Shown here piece by piece: positions 47,151-59,655 of a stretch of DNA of 64,000 bases. The notes under the pieces are model-generated. The model was given only the letters and a program-made list of their open reading frames with translations, ran no database searches and was not told the DNA's origin. Each line of letters opens with the position of its first letter. The stretch's first letter is position 1. The position numbers were made by a program, and so were the translations under genes. Origin of the DNA: Gymnothorax reevesii (lineage: Eukaryota; Chordata; Actinopteri; Anguilliformes; Muraenidae); the NCBI GenBank assembly GCA_029721435.1, contig CM056576.1, forward strand, positions 65,987,876 through 66,051,875. Reading direction: 5' to 3'.

Positions 47151-48633
47151 CCTTAATGTTTATTTAGTGTTTTGAAAAGGAACGGCAACATTACAAAGTG
47201 GTAAATACATTCCTATTCCAACTTAAAAATAGGTTGCAATAATCTGAAGAACTGAAATAAGTGCTTATCTAAAAATGTCCATAAAATTCATCAGCTGAAA
47301 CATCAAATAATGTATTATTGTATTATGTTTTCCACACACACATCACTGCTTTCAGACTTAATTTTAATTTAAGATGCTATCCCAGTTTTTACTGATTTTG
47401 GGTCGTAGTATTAGTAGTACCAGTTGTAAAAGTAGATACATTAGCTGAAAAATTGTAGATTTATTTGGGTGGTGGTCTTTATGCTGACTTGTATTGGAAG
47501 GCATTTACCTGTTTTTACCAAAGAGGCTCACACAAACACTGAATTGCAATGTGATGGGAGCAAGGAATGATGGGATATAATCTCCATCTTCGACCCTGTT
47601 CTTGACAGTATGTTGTGCACCTTGAGAAATGGGCACAAGGCACATTAATGAACATTGTCTTAAGAATGAAAAACAAGACCCCACAAGGCCAGTGGTATCA
47701 GTGTCTAAGCGCTGTTTACCCAGCTTTCTAGCAGAAACCTGCTGAGCCAATTCAAGGCTACATAGTTTGCGAACCTTGGTTGCCTCACAGTCATGGCTTT
47801 TGAAAGCATCTTTATCTGAGGGAGAAACCTGGAATCTGTTTGACTAAGTGACACTCCAGCCAAAAGTTTATCATGTGGGAAGGTTTCAGCTCATATGGGC
47901 TATTGATTACAGGAGATGAATGTGTACTGAGTACTGCTTGTCCTTTTTTTTAGTTCAACAGAATATTGTTCTTTTGAAGTTTAGTGAATATCCTCGACCC
48001 AGACCTGGATTTATTTTTCCAAGCCGTGACAGACGAAAGCACGTCTACCCCTGACCTTGGGACATGTTTGCTCTCTGTCAATCTATTAACTCTTGAAACA
48101 GAGATTCTGGGACCAGCAAGACCACTTTCACCTACAAATAACTTATTTCTCTTTGTTTTCATTTACAAAATATTACATTTACTGTTACCTGGACTTCTGT
48201 CTGTCCTTTGTGCTATGGATTACTGTCCAGAGACAAACATTTGTGATAATCTCAACTATACATTTTTCCTATTTCCTATAAAATAGTTCCAAAGGAAGGA
48301 AGGTGGGGTTTGCTGTAACAGTATTGTAGAGTAGCATGTGTAAATCAAGGCAGCGCAGGGATGGCATGCAAACCAGGGTGATCGTTATTAAAATCTATCC
48401 TCAGACACACTAGTGTAGCGTGAGAAGCTGCTGAGTTCCCAGGCTGGGAGACTTTCTCAGGCCATGACTAGTTAGGAATTAACCTGTAGAACTTGGGCCA
48501 TGTGTGGTCCATGCATCCTTCAAGGCTATTTGATGTATTTATCGTTCTGGACTTGTTTGGCCAGAGCTGAACAAATAAAAGGTCTAACATTCATGCCACT
48601 TTCCCTTGGCCTAAAAAAAAGTCAGATCAGCTT

Positions 48634-48665
<32 letters not shown>

Positions 48666-49928
48666 AATAAGTAAAGTAGTTTCACCCAATGCTGAATGAG
48701 CTATATGTACTTCAGGTACATTTAGGGTGAATAATTGGAGGGTTGAGCTTCTAAAAATGTGCCCAAAATCTACTCTATCGGTTCTGCCAAGTTGGTTCAT
48801 CCCAGTTCTCCATAACTGAATAAAATGGGAAGAAACTAATACCCACTTGCACACAGAAAGCACACAGCCGGCGTAGAGCAAGAAAAGCAGAAAGGCTGGA
48901 GCAAACTCTCCCGCCACTACCCTATGTAGTCGTGTGATTGAACGGATCATGTCTTCATCCTTGCTGCTTGCCGATTGCGACCCTCCTCCCCCCTCTCAGC
49001 CCTTGGCTTGTACGGCAGCTATCGGGAGGTAAGTCTCTCCTCGATCAATATTTACTTAACAAACAGCAGGGATCGGGGAGTTTGTTCAGAGGGACTAGTG
49101 TACACACAAGGGTGAATGAATGCTGGGTGAAGTGCCGTGGCTGTTTGCCTCCACTCCTTCTGCATTTTGCCTTTTTTCCACCCCTCATCTTGTGTTTCAC
49201 TGTGGAAGAGGAGCATAATGTCCCTTTTCACTGGGCCCCTTGTTCACCGGTCTCTTATCCCGGGATCCACAGAGCGAGGACGGACAACAAAGCAGGGCAG
49301 AGCTGAAAGGAAGACAACAAAAACAAAAGGGCCCAGAGGCCCATTTGTATTGCCAGTCTAATAGCAAGAGAGAGCTGTCCCCTTTTTTGTCTCAGAAATC
49401 AAAGAAAAGACTATGCTCAGGTCTTCCTTGCAATTTAATAAGAGACAGACTAATGTTTCCTTTTCTGATTTTAAATCTACGTTGAATACAATTTATTTGG
49501 CTGATTAATTTTTGAAAATTTTTAGGTAAAAATGGTATTGACATAACAATGCCAATTCTTACCAAGCTTGTCCTCGGCGCTCACATTTTAGGAAATGATC
49601 GATTAGTAATTTTCAGCCCTCTTGGCTAAAAGGCCCAAAGGGGCTTATGTCATGCTCGGGGTCTTTAGCGGTGGTCTGTCGTGCGTGTGTGCGTAAACTC
49701 TGGCTTCTCTGCGTTCTATCGTCTCCAGTTTCTGACCTATCCTTTTCGTATTTCACCTGTATATGGTCATAAGGTCCAGGCCAAGTTTGATTTTCAGCCG
49801 AATCAAGCTGATATTTTGGCCAATAGGGGGCATTCCACTTCGCCCATGTTTGGCCAAGCTGGCGCAGTGGCTTTGCCGCTATTTTTTATACTGTAGTGGA
49901 AGTGTTGGAAAAGCACGCATTTATTGCC

Positions 49929-49933
<5 letters not shown>

Positions 49934-50016
<83 letters not shown>
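49934..50016. repeat. Compound GT/TA microsatellite
   Basis: About 18 TG units to 49970 are followed without break by about 23 TA units to 50016. The frames it generates (VCVCV and YIYIY runs) are not genes. Confidence 0.95.
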
Positions 50017-50018
<2 letters not shown>

Positions 50019-50649
50019 GTACATCTGTTTGAACTTGCTACAAATTTTATGTATGTCAATATACTTCATAATAGACAGATGTGCACATTTATTATGCCAA
50101 TAGAGTATACAGAATTATTAATGACCAGCAAAGATTATATGCTTTCATTAAAAAGTAGCACTCAACAATAGAGACAACTATTTAAATATCCTTGTCAAAC
50201 AACTTCTCATTGAAACTGACGGTGAACATCAGTGTTCGTTTGATGGGATGTACACACTCGGCTGTCAGCATGATATGGCACGTGTCTTGACGAGAAACAA
50301 CATACGTTACTTTCCATGGAATGTCTTAAGCCCCGCATTTCAGGCGTGTTAGGCAGCTATGGCTTTCCATCCTTATTTATTTGGGGGGTTTTTTTATAGC
50401 CCCTTCAATTTGGGGAATGAGGAGTTGCAAAGGCCATATGAAATATTTATGAAGAATTGTCTGACGTGGGATTCAGCTGTATTTACCTCACAGCAGACTG
50501 GCCACAGTGGATTAGCTTCTACAATACCCCTAACAAAAGCACAACAGCTGATCTGCAGAAGCAATGGAGGTGACAAAACAGTTAAAGCATGCTGCTGGCT
50601 ATGGGCAAGCAGTCAGCAGATGCAGACAAAAGGGTTTGTGACAAGAATA

Positions 50650-50703
50650 ACTCTGCGCTCTCTCTCTCTCTTTCTCTCTCTCTCCCCCTCTTCCTCTCTC
50701 TCC
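50650..50703. repeat. CT polypyrimidine tract
   Basis: CTCTCTCTCTCTCTTTCTCT-type sequence, then CCCCCTCTTCCTCTCTCTCC. A homopurine-homopyrimidine run capable of triplex structure in vitro. Confidence 0.85.
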
Positions 50704-50959
50704 AAGGCAAGCAGTCAAGAGGGTCCAAAATACCAATACCCTTTTCTCCTTGACTTTGTCTTCTCCTTACAGTCAGCATTTTACTGCCCTTTTATAGTAA
50801 AAAATGGCAGGAGAAATTCCTCATAGGAATATTATTAGCAATGCAGCAGACCTGCAGCAGAAACACAGTCCTGCCATCCTTGGGAATCCAATCAATTTTT
50901 TGTCATTAAAAGCTCTGCATTTGTTTTCAGGTGGACAACATAAGATTCAGAGAACTAGA

Positions 50960-50980
50960 GGGAGGGAGGGAGGGAGGGGG
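50960..50980 (+). other. G-quadruplex-type GGGA repeat
   Basis: Five G3-or-longer tracts separated by single A bases. Single-base loops are the arrangement giving the most stable quadruplexes in vitro. Confidence 0.75.
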
Positions 50981-53900
50981 CATAAATGGGAGAGAATTTC
51001 TGGAGAGAGAGAAAAAAGACGCATGCTTCGAAGGAAGATAAGCAATGTATGTTTCTCCTGAAATGGGGAGTTTTGAAAGAATGGCACCTTTTTTTGCATT
51101 TTTATTTTTAGATGGGATAGACAGTGGGAGTGGTCACAGTGTGGGAGGGGGTGACAAAAGGAGGACAATGTGTTTGAGCTGGTTAGAATGGGAGATGTCT
51201 ATAACCTTTTAATCTTCAACTCACCCCCCCCCCCTCCTCAGCCAGCCCCCCGCTTGCCCTACCCCCACTTCCATTCCATGTGACATTCATTCATCAGCCA
51301 AGTACGTTTGGCAAACCTTTGCCAGCAAGCCCTGTTCCAGTGACCGCTAACCTTGGTATGTCCTGACAGTCATGATGAGAATCTGCAAGACACAGAAGGC
51401 AAGCAGCCTGCTATGTCGGCTTTTGTTGTGTGTTACGGAGGCTGGGGACAGTCAGCATTATCAAACAAATGACCCCTGAAGGCTGTACCGCTTGCAGCAA
51501 AGGAGGGAGAAGGAGGCCTGTTTCAGCCGGACTGAGAAGGGCAGGTGTGCATGAATGTGTGTGCGTGTGTGCGTGTATGTGTGTTTATATGTGGGTGTGC
51601 ATGTGCATCTGTGTATTATTCATGTCTTCGCTTGCGTGCATTAGCTTATGTGTCACATGCTGTCATGTATGTGTGAGCTAGTATGTATGTATGTATTTGT
51701 ATTTTGTATTGGCTTGTGTTGTGCACAAGCATTTGTGAGTATCCTTGCATGTGTGATCTCAAACTGGCAGATGTGAGGGACAGACAAAAGGGGGAAAAAA
51801 TGTTTTTTCACTTGAGGTAGACAAGGGCTTACGCCATTTGTTAGGTTTTTAAAAGATAGCCCGGAGGAATTAACATTTTTAATAGGATTTTATTTTCACC
51901 ATTTTAACATTTGTCAAAGTACAGTTGTTTCTCCTCCCTTAATTCTTGCAGGTGGCCTAACAAAGTTGGTATTTGAGCAGTGGATCATTCTGTCTATTAT
52001 GATGCCTTTGATATCATAGCCTGAAACTAGAATTTGTTACCAGCTTAAGCCAGGCTGCTACTCAAACTTAGTGCCATTGTTTTCAGCCAAAGATGAGGAA
52101 GGGCCTGGGGCAATGCAATTAACTGTAAAAAAAAAAAAAAAAAAGGAACCCAAACGGAGTCCATGAAATGCAGATGCGTACCAAAAATTAAGGAAGGTCT
52201 GCCCTCCATCGGTGCAGGTGCCCATAGATTGCGAGAGAGAACAGAAAGGTGTTCACTGGACATTGTCCCCGAGTACATTCTTTATTGCTAAGAGTCTATA
52301 GGGACTGAATGTAAATTTGACAGGGACTAGAGGTGGTGTTGAGATGGAGGTGCCTATATGCTCTCTCAAACGCATCACAAACTGGTCTGCTTTCATCCAT
52401 ATGTATATTTATGCTTGCACACAAAGCCATAAGAAAGGCCGGGCTTATCACAACTTAACATGCCTTAAGTATCCCATTTAGTCATATACCTGTATTGCCA
52501 GGGCCAATACAGCTATTGCTTAGAATGTGAATGCATGCATATAGATAGTTGAACAAACATTGTTGTCACTGTGCAGCCATATTGGGTGTTGGGGCACACC
52601 AGTGGGCAAGGGTCAAAGTGTATTTTAAGCTGAAATAAGAGATCAGAGTGTTTCTTGGGGGTGGTTGTCCCTGGTCTCCGTGAGGCTTATCATCTCTTTG
52701 GTGTTGTAGAGCAAGACCTGTCAGGGGTGCTAAAGAGATCCGGGGATCATTTCCAGAGATTCCCTTGACATCTTGAAACGCCCCTCTCCCCAATGAAACT
52801 TCAGAGGCAAGGGGGGAAAATGGGTCAATTAAGTGGGGGTCAGGCTCACCATCGATGGCAGGCAACAACCGCTGACCGACCCTCTGTGAAGGACAGTCAG
52901 CTCTCGTCAGGCTGTCGGTATCTATCTTTCGAGGGGCGCTAAACATGTTGGATACGCATGGCGAAGCACAAAATGCCCCAGCAGGGGATACAGGACACCT
53001 GAGGCTAAGAGGGGCTGAGGTGGGGTGGGGAGGATGGTTGGCGGGGGTGGTAAGCCAATCCAAAGTGATTAGCTTGAACCACGTTCTGCATCTGGGGGTT
53101 ATTATTGTAGTCCAGAGGTGCTCAATGTGAACCACTCCATTCCGGAATTTCTGGCCAATTTCTGCTTTTAATTATTAAACCTGCCTGATCATTTATTTGA
53201 TGTGACTTTTCTGATGAAGCCAAGAGCTACAGCTGCAGCCTGCATATGGGCCCTCTGTGGGAATGTTTTACTATGGTCCTACACAAGAGTGAACCAGGCA
53301 TGGTGCATACTGCTTTTTTGGAAATTGAGGTGGGCTAATTGTTTGGAACAAGACACAGCACATGTAGTAGATCGCCGGTCCTGGAGTTGTCACTCAGGTC
53401 TTGTTTTTCCAAAAAACAAAAAAGTCTGATGGGAGACTTCTCCATTTTCTTGTGCTGTTTGTAATTATACTGTTAATTTACAATCAAGTCAATTGAGATG
53501 GTAAAGGAATCTCTCTTATTCCTCAGTTCCATGACTAGCCTTCATCTCTAGCCCTTGTCAATGAAAGTGAAGGCTTTACTACATAGGCAGACATCATTCT
53601 GTCTAAAAATGGGAAGTTCAGCGCAAGATAACATTACGTTGCTTTTAAGGAAGTAGGGACTGGAGGCAGATCATTATATTTCATACCTTGGCTTCCTATA
53701 TGACACACAATGTGGCACAGCACTGCAAGTACCATAATTTAATTATGTTGGGTTTGTGTTTGAAGAGTACTGTGCGAAGTTTTAGGCCACTCTGAAAAGT
53801 TGGTCATTAGCTGAGAAGTTAGCCTTTATTTGTTTGTATAAAATGTGACACTTATACAGTGAAGGTGTAGAAGGTTTTTCTGGTCTTCACCCTGTGTTTA

Positions 53901-54119
53901 TCTGGATTTATGTATTCTATTCTTTTGCACTCGCCATTCTATGGGAACAGTTTCCTCGCTTGTAAGATAGTTTGTCAACGTGTGAACTTTGATGGCTGAT
54001 GCTGTGGATGCACTTCGTTTGATTTCCTTCTAATCCTCAGACGCAGACAGCATTTCAGGTTCACCTCTGTCCTCAACGTGTCAGATTTCCTCAGATGTCT
54101 TTTTTACATCTTCACTTCC

Positions 54120-54330
54120 TTAACCCCTTTGCGCGGAATACAAAATTTTGCCAATTTTTCCTGTTGTGCATGAGCCTATTTAAGCTTTAGAACTCAGGAT
54201 TTGTGACACAGAGATTTTTGAAAATTATTCAAGTGAAGCTAGACATTTGGAAATTCAATTACAGAATTGTTTAGGAATTAAATTTTGGAATTTACGGACG
54301 CCGGCGTCTACATCTGCAGAAAGGGGTTAA
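54120..54330. mobile_element. 211-bp piggyBac-like MITE
   Basis: TTAACCCCTTTGCGCGG on the left and, inverted, TTAACCCCTTTCTGCAG on the right, with TTAA at both edges (54120-54123 and 54327-54330). CCC-starting ends plus TTAA targets are piggyBac features. No coding capacity. A related half copy begins at 61756. Confidence 0.8.
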
Positions 54331-54952
54331 TAAAAAAAAAAGTTGAGGCAGGTTATTGCTTGTGACTAATTACCTTGTTGATGTAAAATAATGATTTTTA
54401 TGTTGGTCAAACTGAGCTATTTTGGCCATTAAAGAATCCCTCCAGCATGATTTCCCAGTTATTCCACATATTTGTTAATTCCCAGCACCAGCACACCAGT
54501 TTCATTTTAATACCTTTCGGCCGCTTCATAGGAAACAGCTGTAGTTTAGAAAACGTTACAGATCCATCGTAATGAAGTTCATTTACATTATCCTAATGTT
54601 ATTGAACGACTATCCCTGAAACTGATTGTTTTCCAGAAATATATCTCTGTGAACATAGTTTCTTGGGTGGCTGAAGTCTTTTATGGCACAGTACTATATA
54701 AATTTGTTATTTTTGTTCATTGTGTTGCGGTCAACTCAGACCCATTATGAAAGCATAAATACATTCTCCCTTGGCAAAAAAAAAAATATATGTCCAATGA
54801 ATTTATGGATTTCACTTTTTATGAAAGATTGATATAAAGGCCCTTCAAAAAATGCTCATCTGTCTTAGCACAACTGCTCTCCCACGAATCAGAAACTTCA
54901 GATTGAAACGTAAAACTTTTATTAATGTCATTGTCTCCCTCTGTATCAGCAG

Positions 54953-55138
54953 GTTCCGGACAGATTCCTGGAGGTGGCTCAGATCACATTACGGGAGTTT
55001 TTTAATGCCATTGTCGCCGGCAAAGATGTTGATCCCTCTTGGAAAAAGGCCATATACAAGGTCATCTGCAAGCTGGACAGTGAGGTTCCTGAGATTTTCA
55101 AATCTCCCAACTGTCTGCAAGAGCTTCTGCACGAGTAA
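54953..55138 (+). CDS. prox1: PROX1-type terminal coding exon: rest of Prospero domain
   Basis: 61 codons plus TAA, reading VPDRFLEVAQITLREFFNAI, VAGKDVDPSWKKAIYKVICK and ending SPNCLQELLHE. This is the C-terminal Prospero domain and the invariant PROX1 tail. PROX2 ends differently, and ELLHE with KDVDPSWKKAIYKVICKLDS is diagnostic for PROX1 type. The acceptor is TATCAGCAG. The second CAG (54950-54952) gives NDFE-VPDR as in known proteins; the first (54947-54949) would add one glutamine. With the two earlier exons it totals 160 residues, close to the length of the Homeo-Prospero domain at the end of the roughly 737-residue human protein. Confidence 0.97.
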   Translation, partial: VPDRFLEVAQITLREFFNAIVAGKDVDPSWKKAIYKVICKLDSEVPEIFKSPNCLQELLHE

Positions 55139-55983
55139 ACATTTCCATTACTACTTTGTTTTCCTTTCTTTTTATTAAAAATATATTAATATGAAGTAGC
55201 ATTCCCAATTTTAAGCCCCAGCTGTTCTGGAGTGACCTAGCTGTTCAGTTTTTTTGCATTATCTTTCTTTTCTTTTTCATCCGAAAAGACTTTGAAACCC
55301 AACGGGTGTTTTTTGACAATATGATTCCCCTCGTCTCGAACTCTCCCCCCCCCCCATGAGGGGATTATCACTTTTCTGCAGCCCAGATGGCAATTTGTAC
55401 TGTTAACCTGACATTTTATTAGTCCAATCATCCAGTGAGTCCTGTTTCACCGACAGATACATGATGAGTGTGAAGATTTTTTTCCCATGAATAGGGCATT
55501 ACATTTATAGGTTTCATAGATTTAATAATAATTATTATTATTTATTTTCACTCTTGTAATTACTGCTTGCTATTGACACAAAATAATTTTTGGTCTCAGC
55601 AGCTCTGCATACTGTGGAATAAATTATTTAAAAATCGTGAGGTTCAGAAATACTGTCCAGAAAAATATATTTGATATGGACTGCTGTTTGGGGACTGTGG
55701 AAACTGTCTAAATGTTGCTTTCTCTTTCTTGGGCGCTTTTCCAAGTCGTGTGTTTTCTGTCCACACTGATAGTGCATACACCAGGGGGAGAAAGGCCAGC
55801 TCCTAGCCTTTTTCCTTTAGAGCAACCTTTCCTGTAACTAAGCAACATGGCCATATCACACTGAGGCTAGCCAGTCTTGCACACAAAAAAAGGAAAAAAA
55901 TGGATGCTTTCCCACTGAATGACCCCGCTCATAGTCTCACACAGTCTCACTGACACTCAGGCTGTGCCATACACAACACACGT

Positions 55984-56019
<36 letters not shown>

Positions 56020-57325
56020 TACACGAACACAATATACCAACATGTACTCAACTGTTTTTTATAGTGTTAACCTACTCAACTGCAAATGCATTTTAAAAAA
56101 AATATTGTTGCATTCATTCATAAACATTTTTAGGAATTGTGAAGGTAAAATCCTGCTGGAGACAACTATCACTGCATTATGGCTATTCAGTTGGCAACTA
56201 ATTTTTGGGGCAAAAAAAAAATTCCCTTCAGCAATTATAATTTTTTTAGAAACTTGATCATTTCTGGCTAAATCAAGAATTGTTAAGTGTATTTACATTT
56301 TGCTGTGTATTGCAGTATCTTCAGCTAAGCATTTGTAAAATACATGCTTAATACACTAAATACAGTAAATATGGTGACAGAGAATACTACATGCCTATAT
56401 AGTCATTTTACGCCTTTATTTTGTATCTGGACAGCATTGTTCTAGAAATATAATGAGTAATAAGTGTATATACTGCACTATACTTTGTTTGCAAAAGGAA
56501 TTGGTTGCTTTTTGTTCTTTGTTGGTCGTAGATAACACATGGCATTTTATTCCCCATTTTGAATTTAGGAGTCATCGTAAATAATGATTTTATACGGAAG
56601 GTCTTTCTATTGGCTCTATAAATGGACCCAAATTATTCATCTACCATCTACCCAGCTGACAACTGAATCTACGATTTAAATTAGATTCAACAGCCCTCAA
56701 TCAATCCAGCTGGTTAAAACAGTGTGAATTAAGAGGTGAAGTGGACCTAGCAGTTGCAGACTCAGAAAGTTATTCTTTTTTGTGAGATATTTGATCAATT
56801 TATATAAGTGCAACAACGCAAAGATGTCTTCAATCTGAAATTTTATTATTAATTTAATCTTAAATAAAACTTTGTTTGACTTTAGAGGTCAAGAGATGGC
56901 CATGTGATCCCTGTAAGCACAGCAGTTTAGCATTTGGAAATAGAGCTGATGAACTGAATTGGAGGACCGCAATTATTGTCAGCACAAAGCCTTAAAAACC
57001 TGCTGACTAATAAATTAGCCAGCACAAAGCCCTGCAAGGTCTTGTTATTATGCCCCAAGCACCGGCAAGCTCTGCAGCCTCTGAACAATGGAGACAACAT
57101 TGGGAACTAAGTGCCAACATTTTCCACTATGCACTAAGGACTATTATAAAAATTTTTCTTAGTACTCCTCTCCAAACTAATATATTTAAGTGTAAGAGTA
57201 ACCCTTACACTGCTAGTCCATGAAGGATGAAGTCTCGTCCTTCCAGTTAAAATGTAATCATATGTAGTTTGCATAACACTAGTATATTTTTTTCTAGGCA
57301 GTCTTCTCCTCTAAATGTTAATAAA
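55139..57325 (+). other. prox1: Candidate PROX1 3' UTR
   Basis: Directly follows the stop codon and is free of transposon signatures. AATAAA hexamers occur at 55619-55624, 56863-56868, 57009-57014 and 57320-57325; which is used, if any, cannot be told from sequence. PROX1 mRNAs in other vertebrates have 3' UTRs of several kb, so the end may lie further on. A CA repeat lies at about 55986-56018. Confidence 0.4.
55976..56020. repeat. CA microsatellite with CGCGCGC core
   Basis: ACACACGTACACGCGCGCGC followed by CA units to about 56018. Alternating purine-pyrimidine throughout, probably within the 3' UTR. Confidence 0.85.
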
Positions 57326-58276
57326 CTGACATATTTTATACTTAAAATATGATGTAATTCTAAAGCTTGTTTGACCATTAACCATTTGATTCTTTAAGAA
57401 GCACTTAACTGACTTAATAATGGATTTATTTTGCATGTACAGGACACCATAGTCTTTGCTTAAGCTATATCCTATTTAAAAATCAAGGTGATTAGAAAAT
57501 ATGTGGAACAGAGGAGATGAAGATTGAGGATTTAAGTTTTCTTTATCTTGTGTATTAGTGGACATTAAACATTCTATCCCTTCAACAAAGTTGCCTTTGT
57601 ACCACTCTGTGTTACGTGATATTTAGTCTGCCACATAGCTTGCCCTATAAACTTCCCTGTCGTAAGGAGCACAATGTACAGCTTAGCAGACAACAATGTA
57701 CACAATGTACAGTCTAAAAAAGGAGGGGGCGGTAATCTATCAGTAAAATGATGAATAATTTTCATACTGAGATTCTATATTTGTGACGTGAAATGAATTG
57801 TTTATTTAGTCCATGTAAGGTGTCAGCCTGGATTTATAGCACCAGCAGAAGTTGGAATGTACCTTCAGAGAAAGAAAAGGTCTAAGTCCGGCAATCCCTT
57901 CCACCCCTCTAATTAAACTAAACGGGATTATTTCTCTCTGAAATTATAGTATTTCCAAAAATAACTAATACAACTGCAATAAACGGTACATGATTGGGTT
58001 TTGGCATTTAAACCTGATAATTACAGCTATGCATATATTGTGTTTTTATATACTCAATTGATTAAAAAAGAAATTAATGAAAAATCAAATGTATGATGAA
58101 TACCTTTTTGATGAGCTTGATGTTTTTAGAAACCATTTGATAAAGTAAAATATTTTTTCCTCAGTCACTGGAACAGCATTGAGACGTAATACTCCAATAG
58201 TAGCCATTTTTTGTGAATGTTGTACATGTTTTCCTAGCCTATAAACAAGTAGCATAGAAGCAATATTCAAGGACAG

Positions 58277-58316
<40 letters not shown>

Positions 58317-58373
58317 CAAACACACACGCGCACGCTCATGCATACAAACACTCATGCACACACACACACACAC
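58277..58373. repeat. CA microsatellite, interrupted
   Basis: GCGCGCACACAC with CA units to 58314, then GGCAAACACACACGCGCACG and a second CA run to 58373. A reverse frame through it is translated repeat. Confidence 0.9.
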
Positions 58374-59622
58374 ATTGTGAAGTGTTAGGTTTTCTCCTCT
58401 TTCAATTTCTATTTTCTCTTTAGATTTAGGTCTTGCAGTTTATGTTGAAGTGAAGAATTTGGGTTATTTGCATTTTATCTTGTATTGAATTGATATGATG
58501 CAGAAAATGAGAAATATTGTTTCACATTTCTGGTTGAATATAAATGTGATGCTCGGATGCTCATTAGAAGGGAACACTATTTCTTTTCATTATGTTTTTG
58601 CTGTGTGCTATTGTTTGTACCTCAGCATTGCAATTCGCCTGTCAAAGTCAGGGTCCAGGGGAGAAGGGACATTTATTCCAGGTGAATTGATCAAAATGGG
58701 AGCTGCATTTCAAATGCGTGCGTTTACACTGGCCAGCAAAGGATTCTGAACTAACTTGCTCATAGGACTGCACCACTCAATATTGTCCCATACCGCCCAG
58801 ACTATGTTCTATTCTAACCCAGCAACTGCTTTGTCCCGCCCTTAATACTGTACTGTTTCTTAAGGGAATGAATTATGACCTTAGATGATCACAGAATCAT
58901 ACCCCATTGCTGGCACTTAATCCCAATCATTCTGTGCAATGGTGTTTCTTGCTTGTTGTCTCAGGGGATAGGCTTATATGTACAGCTGACTGGAATGACA
59001 CTGTAACCACCCCAGTGCTCTAGTGGCTGTGAATGACAGATCAGTCCATCACCCCGGGTTTAGGGGCATACTGAGGACACACTGCTGTGCATTGCACTTT
59101 TTTTGTGTGTTTTCAGATGACATAAGTCCTTTGCATCACTCAATATGAATTAAATGAATTGAAAGCTCGCTGGCAATTATAAGTAGTTTCTTCTCCAATA
59201 GAAAGGGCTGCATTAAATCACATTTCATAGAATCGAACCCGAGGCGAGACAGTCTACAAGTAGCGTGGTACAGTGACAGACCAGAAAATTGCATGGAAAA
59301 AAATGAAAATACAAATACATCAGCTGAAATACATCTCCAAACTAACTTCAGTTAATTTCACTGTATGCCTGTAAATGGTGAAAAAAAACTCTTGAAAGTT
59401 GGCTTGATGGTAGTTCTTTCCATTTCACATTGCCCTGATATGTGTGTAAATACTTTACAGAAAGTGATCAAACACTGCCTTTATATTATCTAGCAATATG
59501 TTGTATATAGCATTGTTATGCTTTTTGTATGAAATAATTATTTGATTTTAGTGCAGTAATTCCAACTGACATTTTATGGTTTCTACATATATAAGATATA
59601 TAAATGGGATATTCAGTATATC

Positions 59623-59655
59623 ATAACTTATTATAAACCAATTATAATAAGTTAT
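59623..59655. repeat. Small perfect inverted repeat
   Basis: Arms of 14 bases, ATAACTTATTATAA and its complement, around ACCAA. AT-only arms in AT-rich DNA can arise by chance. Confidence 0.6.

Larger units (their letters stand above)
45409..47407 (+). mobile_element. Tc1-like family A-related, copy 4, interrupted by a SINE
   Basis: The left end TACAATCCCAACTCAAAAAC followed by AATAGGGACAGT and the right end, inverted, TACGACCCAAAATCAGTAAA followed by ACTGGGATAGC are decayed inverted repeats of the family A type. The relic transposase frame at 46583-46924 contains KYSKTLEQHMLPTR, matching RYIKDLEQHMLPSR of copy 1. The copy is a related subfamily rather than a close sister. A SINE at 45986-46475 interrupts the N-terminal region. 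Confidence 0.75.
47410..54119. other. Intron 2, last long block, no gene seen
   Basis: 6.7 kb with microsatellites (49934-50016, 50650-50703), G-runs (50960-50980), TG-rich sequence near 51560-51690 and poly-A at 48632-48653. The 189-codon reverse frame at 52566-53135 has no recognisable domain and no start context support, and I regard it as chance. GC-richer non-repeat tracts near 48940-49320 and 49560-49700 could be regulatory. Confidence 0.45.

Noticed and set aside
52566..53135. 189-codon reverse frame, the longest in the window
   Set aside because: Proline- and serine-rich composition from GC-richer intron, no domain or repeat of known type, no splice or promoter support. Chance frame most likely; conservation would be needed to revive it.
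57660..57715. Three copies of CAATGTACA
   Set aside because: Short local duplication; too small to call an element or array.
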